8,595 bases of DNA from Phycisphaerae bacterium (GTDB lineage Bacteria; Planctomycetota; Phycisphaerae; JAJVII01). Shown piece after piece: positions 6,379-8,595 of the stretch (position 1 is the first letter of the stretch; every line of letters starts with the position of its first letter). The position numbers were made by a program, and so were the translations under genes. Location: the NCBI GenBank assembly GCA_028706835.1, contig JAQTVL010000164.1:1-8595 (forward strand), written 5' to 3'. The notes beneath the pieces are model-generated. The model had not been told where the DNA came from. It saw nothing but the letters and a program-made list of their open reading frames with translations, and did no database searches.

Positions 6379-7161
6379 TTATCGGACGCGCGGGCCGCTG
6401 GTGCTCTTGCCGATCACCATCCCGATGATCCAGAACACCACCGCCGCCCCGCCCAACGCACCCCCAAATATGTACGGGTTGTTGCCCTGGGCCAGCGTCT
6501 CCAGATACGACGGCCAGATGCCCCGGGCAATCGCCGTGACCACAACGCCCAGCAGCGCCGCCGCCACCAGCCCGACCAGCGCCATCCCGGCGAACGCGGG
6601 CGACAGCGGGTCCGCCGCCTCGATCACTGCGGGGGCGCCCAGCACCGGGCCGGAATCCATGGCCGACTCCGTCGTCGTCGAGGCGTGCGTAACCTCAGCC
6701 GACTCGATGGTTGGGGCCGTCGGGTAAATTTCCTCGAGCAGTTCCGCGCCAAGGCTGGTGTCGTCCGCCTCACGGGTCAGGTCCAGCAGCCCGGACCCCG
6801 AGCCCGTGCCTTCCAGGCTGATCTGGTCCTCGACCGAGGGCGTAATGCTGGTCTGGGCCATCGGATCGGCTTCGATCTGAAGGTCCTCGTCGTCGAACAC
6901 GCTGATGCCCGCCGACGTGATGACGGTATCTTCCTTGCTGCTGCCGCCGGTGGTGTCGTCGACCAGTTCCAGATCGACCGCATCGCCCGCCGGGGCGCCC
7001 CCAGCCTCGGCAGCCAGCTTGTTGATATCCTCGATCCGGTAGACAGGCCCGTTGTCCATGAACTCGCGCAGCCGGCCCTCGCGGGCCATCTGCTTGATTT
7101 CGTCCGGGGTCTTGCCGAGCTTCGCGGCGGCCTCGGCCTGAGTGTAGAACATTTTGGCCAT
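6379..7161 (-). CDS. HTH-domain protein with acidic linker and two C-terminal membrane helices
   Basis: The 260-residue protein begins MAKMFYTQAEAAAKLGKTPDEIKQMAREGRLREF and continues to about residue 50 as a MerR/excisionase-like helix-turn-helix fold (HTH_17 type), ending in YRIEDINKLA, the usual last helix. Residues 51-185 form an acidic, Ser/Thr/Gly-rich linker. It contains ISVFDDEDLQIEADPMAQT and SGLLDLTREADDTSLGAELLEEI, short motifs that look conserved and that I associate, from memory, with planctomycete proteins. Two hydrophobic helices follow at about 189-211 and 230-251, with a short basic tail. A membrane-tethered regulator, or an adaptor that reuses the fold for protein binding, are both possible; I cannot decide. 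The start at 7161 has AGGAG six bases upstream. An upstream in-frame ATG at 7209 lacks one and would begin in the short gap after the preceding gene. It is the second gene of an operon, 56 bases after its neighbour's stop. Confidence 0.88.
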   Translation of the reverse strand: MAKMFYTQAEAAAKLGKTPDEIKQMAREGRLREFMDNGPVYRIEDINKLAAEAGGAPAGDAVDLELVDDTTGGSSKEDTVITSAGISVFDDEDLQIEADPMAQTSITPSVEDQISLEGTGSGSGLLDLTREADDTSLGAELLEEIYPTAPTIESAEVTHASTTTESAMDSGPVLGAPAVIEAADPLSPAFAGMALVGLVAAALLGVVVTAIARGIWPSYLETLAQGNNPYIFGGALGGAAVVFWIIGMVIGKSTSGPRVR

Positions 7162-7217
7162 GTCGCTCTCCTGCATCGGGACTGGAACAATCCGTTGCTC
7201 GCGGCCCACGTCGCCGG

Positions 7218-7685
7218 CTACGGCGGCGTCTTGCCTTTGTCCTTGTCGTCAGGCTTCTCGTCCGAACCGCCCGGCCTGATCGGCTTGGCCTTGGAAACCA
7301 TGTCCGCAATCATCGCCGGCGACGGGTCGGTATTGTAATCTTCGAGGTAGCGGTCGTAAACAAAAGTTCTGGCCGCCGCTAGCTTTAGTTTATTCGAGTT
7401 CGGGTTGAATGTGTAGACCACCACGCTGCCCGAGCGCGAGTCGACAAGGTAGGCCCCATACAGATCTTTGCTGATCTGCGCCGGCACGACGAACACGCCG
7501 CCGTTGTCCACTCGCCCAGCCGCCGCCCCGATAGACGTCTGGGCGTAAGCTGGCCCCCCGTTCGGCTGGAGCAGCAGAATCGCCGCGTTGACCGCCAGCA
7601 GCACCACCACCAGCCACAGCGCAACCTGGGCCGGTCCACCGGATAACCGAGCGGCAACTCCCGTCTGGCCTGTCTGTTGCGTCAA
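7218..7685 (-). CDS. Small membrane-anchored or secreted protein, TTG start, unknown function
   Basis: The product has 155 residues if translation begins at the TTG at 7685. GGAGGAG (7697-7691) sits five bases upstream and the promoter lies just before it. The in-frame ATG at 7715 overlaps the TATAAT box, so it lies upstream of the predicted transcription start. Residues 20-40 are a strong hydrophobic helix (VALWLVVVLLAVNAAILLL), either an anchor or a signal peptide with a possible cut after AYA (residue 48). The outer domain, about 50-135, contains VFVVPAQISKDLYGAYLVDSRSGSVVVYTFNPN and AARTFVYDRYLEDYNTDP, compact beta-like sequence without catalytic motifs, followed by a charged Lys/Asp/Pro tail. 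I have the impression that this type of protein recurs in planctomycetes, but I have no name for it. It is the first gene of an operon with the HTH/membrane protein, which suggests a shared envelope role. Confidence 0.8.
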   Translation of the reverse strand: MTQQTGQTGVAARLSGGPAQVALWLVVVLLAVNAAILLLQPNGGPAYAQTSIGAAAGRVDNGGVFVVPAQISKDLYGAYLVDSRSGSVVVYTFNPNSNKLKLAAARTFVYDRYLEDYNTDPSPAMIADMVSKAKPIRPGGSDEKPDDKDKGKTPP

Positions 7686-7713
7686 CCCTACTCCTCCGCG
7701 TCGCACGTCGTGC

Positions 7714-7743
7714 ATTATATTTGGCCAAAGGCGCAGCTTGCAA
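7714..7743 (-). promoter_or_regulatory. Sigma70-like promoter of the two-gene operon
   Basis: On the minus strand TTGCAA (7743-7738) and a perfect TATAAT (7719-7714) are separated by 18 bases. Transcription would start near 7707, about 20 bases before the TTG start codon at 7685, with the ribosome site GGAGGAG in between. The compact order of promoter, ribosome site and start codon supports each of the three calls. Confidence 0.7.
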
Positions 7744-7803
7744 GGAAAAGATGCCCGAGTCCCACGAACCCGCGGTGACTTCGATCCACCAATAATCGTC
7801 GGC

Positions 7804-8152
7804 CTACCCGCGAACGACGCCCCGGCCATCGCCCATGGTCGTGCCGGTGCTGTCGAACTCGTAGAAGGTATCGCCGACCTCGATGGTTCCAGTGACGGCC
7901 CCGAGGATCAGCCGGCCCAGCCCGTCGTAGACATACCACTCGTCGAGCGTCTGGTTGGCGTCGCGGGCGACGGTGTTTTCGCGGAACGTGCGATTGCTGT
8001 CGCGGTCGTGGCCGTAGCGGAACTCGTCCACCGCGTCGCCATCGACGGTCCACTTCTGATCGACCACCCGGCCGAACCGGTCCAGCCCGGCGAACCCGCC
8101 GCCGGCGTCGCCGGCCGAGCCGCAGGCGTATTCTACCACTTCGCCCCGAGCG
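7804..8152 (-). pseudogene. Remnant of an RHS/YD-repeat protein
   Basis: About 115 codons read, on the minus strand, GEVVEYACGSAG... LDRFGRVVDQKW ... FRYGHDRDSNRTFREN ... WYVYDGLGRLILG and stop at TAG (7806-7804). The pattern Y-x-Y-D-x-x-G-R-L and the 'FGRVVDQ / YDRDSNR' wording are typical of RHS/YD-repeat proteins, which are usually well over 1000 residues, cell-surface or secreted, and often toxin-carrying. Here there is no start codon, signal peptide, or upstream repeats: reading upstream in frame passes straight into the palindromic repeat block at 8153 and meets stop codons beyond 8490. The 3' end also stops soon after the repeat units. I read it as a broken piece left by rearrangement, with the repeat block at or near the break. 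A functional small protein is unlikely. Confidence 0.7.
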
Positions 8153-8153
8153 A

Positions 8154-8169
8154 TGTTCCACGTGGAACA
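8154..8169. promoter_or_regulatory. parS-like ParB-binding palindrome, copy 1 (perfect)
   Basis: TGTTCCACGTGGAACA is a perfect 16-bp palindrome, extended to 18 bp by flanking A and T (8153-8170). It is the parS sequence known for Pseudomonas and fits the wider bacterial consensus TGTTNCACGTGNAACA. It directly abuts the broken end of the RHS fragment. Confidence 0.6.
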
Positions 8170-8229
8170 TTCCTCCGATTTCCCTCCCCTCGGGGGGAGG
8201 GAGCAAGGGAGAGGGGTTCGTCCGCCCAA

Positions 8230-8245
8230 TGTTCCACGTGGATCA
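8230..8245. promoter_or_regulatory. parS-like palindrome, copy 2 (one mismatch)
   Basis: TGTTCCACGTGGATCA differs from the perfect site at one base in the right arm (T for A at 8243). It lies 76 bases after copy 1, at the far end of the same hairpin-containing unit. Confidence 0.5.
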
Positions 8246-8328
8246 CTGCTCCGCTCACGCCTCTCCCGCTTGCGGGGGAGGTGCGGCTTCAGCCGCGGTG
8301 GGGGTCCACTCGGACCGCCTCGGACCAA

Positions 8329-8344
8329 TGTTCCACGTGGAACA
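8329..8344. promoter_or_regulatory. parS-like palindrome, copy 3 (perfect)
   Basis: TGTTCCACGTGGAACA again, with the same flanking A and T (8328-8345), exactly 175 bases after copy 1. Confidence 0.6.
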
Positions 8345-8404
8345 TTCCTCCGATTTCCCTCCCCTCGGGGGGAGGGAGCAAGGGAGAGGGGTTCCTCCGC
8401 CCAA

Positions 8405-8420
8405 TGTTCCACGTGGAACT
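8405..8420. promoter_or_regulatory. parS-like palindrome, copy 4 (last base differs)
   Basis: TGTTCCACGTGGAACT matches the perfect site except at its last base. It lies 76 bases after copy 3 and exactly 175 bases after copy 2. Confidence 0.5.
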
Positions 8421-8595
8421 GTATTATGCGACTAATACACCGGCCACGAATACGCCATGGCGCACTGTCAATAGCGATATTATCGGACACGCCCGCCGGG
8501 AGGATGACACCGGATTTTCAAACCGCTTATGGCCATTCCTGCACGAGTCAAACTCCGCCTGAATGTGCCGATCCGAGGCACACCACGACCGGACG
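8421..8595. other. Right-end region with no assignable gene
   Basis: I see no supported feature in this stretch. On the plus strand a frame from ATG 8505 and another from ATG 8527 remain open to the edge. The first has GGGAGG immediately against the ATG, too close to serve as a ribosome site, and the second has none; each gives at most about 30 residues. On the minus strand one frame is open from the edge to TAA at about 8426, with unremarkable composition. A short palindrome CGCCATGGCG lies at 8453-8462. A TTGACA on the minus strand (about 8465-8470) lacks a -10 at the right distance. Confidence 0.5.

Larger units (their letters stand above)
8153..8420. repeat. Composite palindrome/hairpin repeat with a 90-bp near-identical direct duplication
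   Basis: Positions 8153-8242 and 8328-8417 are the same 90 bases with a single difference (G at 8220, C at 8395). Each copy is palindrome, GC hairpin (CCCTCCCC-TC-GGGGGGAGGG plus GGGAGAGGGG, 8178-8216 and 8353-8391), then a second imperfect palindrome. The 82-base spacer 8246-8327 holds three further hairpins: CTCTCCCGC with GCGGGGGAG (8261-8280, one G-T pair), GCGGCT-TC-AGCCGC (8283-8296) and GGTCC-ACTC-GGACC (8303-8316). There is no coding evidence; frames across it give typical repeat-derived peptides such as MFHVEH and NVPRGT. It resembles a BIME/REP-type mosaic bounded by parS-like sites. Near-identity of the two copies implies recent duplication or gene conversion. Confidence 0.85.

Noticed and set aside
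5232..7338. Plus-strand frames 5232-6254 and 6103-7338
   Set aside because: They lie opposite the OmpA-type lipoprotein and the HTH/membrane genes and pass through both terminators; no motif recognised.
8154..8420. CRISPR array
   Set aside because: The recurring units are palindromic parS-like sites with repeat-derived spacers that are themselves duplicated; there are no unique spacers and no cas genes.
7588..8562. Plus-strand frames across the RHS remnant and repeats
   Set aside because: They are antisense to the RHS reading and continue through the palindromes, giving repeat-type peptides such as FHVEH and VPRGT.

Overview
The window is GC-rich bacterial chromosomal DNA and most likely comes from a planctomycete, perhaps a Phycisphaerae-type lineage. 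I base this on recognised protein architectures: a giant three-helix membrane protein with a Gly/Gln-rich tail, a helix-turn-helix domain fused to C-terminal membrane helices, and a fragment of a planctomycete-style RHS/YD-repeat protein. The many intergenic dispersed palindromic repeats fit as well. No database search was possible, so the lineage is an inference. There are no rRNA genes and I recognised no tRNA.

Layout, left to right. (1) Positions 1-1027, minus strand: a secreted protein of unknown function, cut by the left edge, with a good promoter at 1134-1162. (2) Positions 1028-1715: a 688-base divergent intergenic region. It holds that promoter, a structured leader, two kinds of dispersed repeat (about 1221-1340 and 1436-1480) and a TATAAT element inside an imperfect direct repeat (1605-1658) ahead of the next gene. 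(3) Positions 1716-5186, plus strand: a 1156-residue membrane-anchored protein whose middle contains a (KNDPAG)3 block, a GAGQQQ array and 63 uninterrupted Gly-Gln dipeptides. (4) Positions 5278-5309: a 14-bp-stem terminator between convergent genes. (5) Positions 5337-6188, minus strand: an OmpA/MotB-type peptidoglycan-binding lipoprotein with its own sigma70-like promoter. (6) Positions 6331-6356: a terminator, followed upstream on the minus strand by a two-gene operon. The first gene is a 155-residue membrane-anchored protein (7218-7685, TTG start) and the second a 260-residue HTH/transmembrane protein (6379-7161). The promoter is at 7714-7743. (7) Positions 7804-8152, minus strand: the remnant of an RHS/YD-repeat protein. 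(8) Positions 8153-8420: a composite repeat region with four ParB/parS-type palindromes (TGTTCCACGTGGAACA, two perfect and two with one mismatch) alternating with GC-rich hairpins. (9) Positions 8421-8595: nothing assignable.

Most of the gene products look like cell-envelope or secreted proteins: a probably secreted protein, a huge membrane-anchored periplasmic protein, a peptidoglycan-binding lipoprotein, and a small anchored protein paired with a membrane-bound putative DNA- or protein-binding protein. They are not one operon. The most notable item is the cluster of parS-like sites. It is either a genuine chromosome-partitioning centromere or a dispersed repeat family that carries the parS palindrome.
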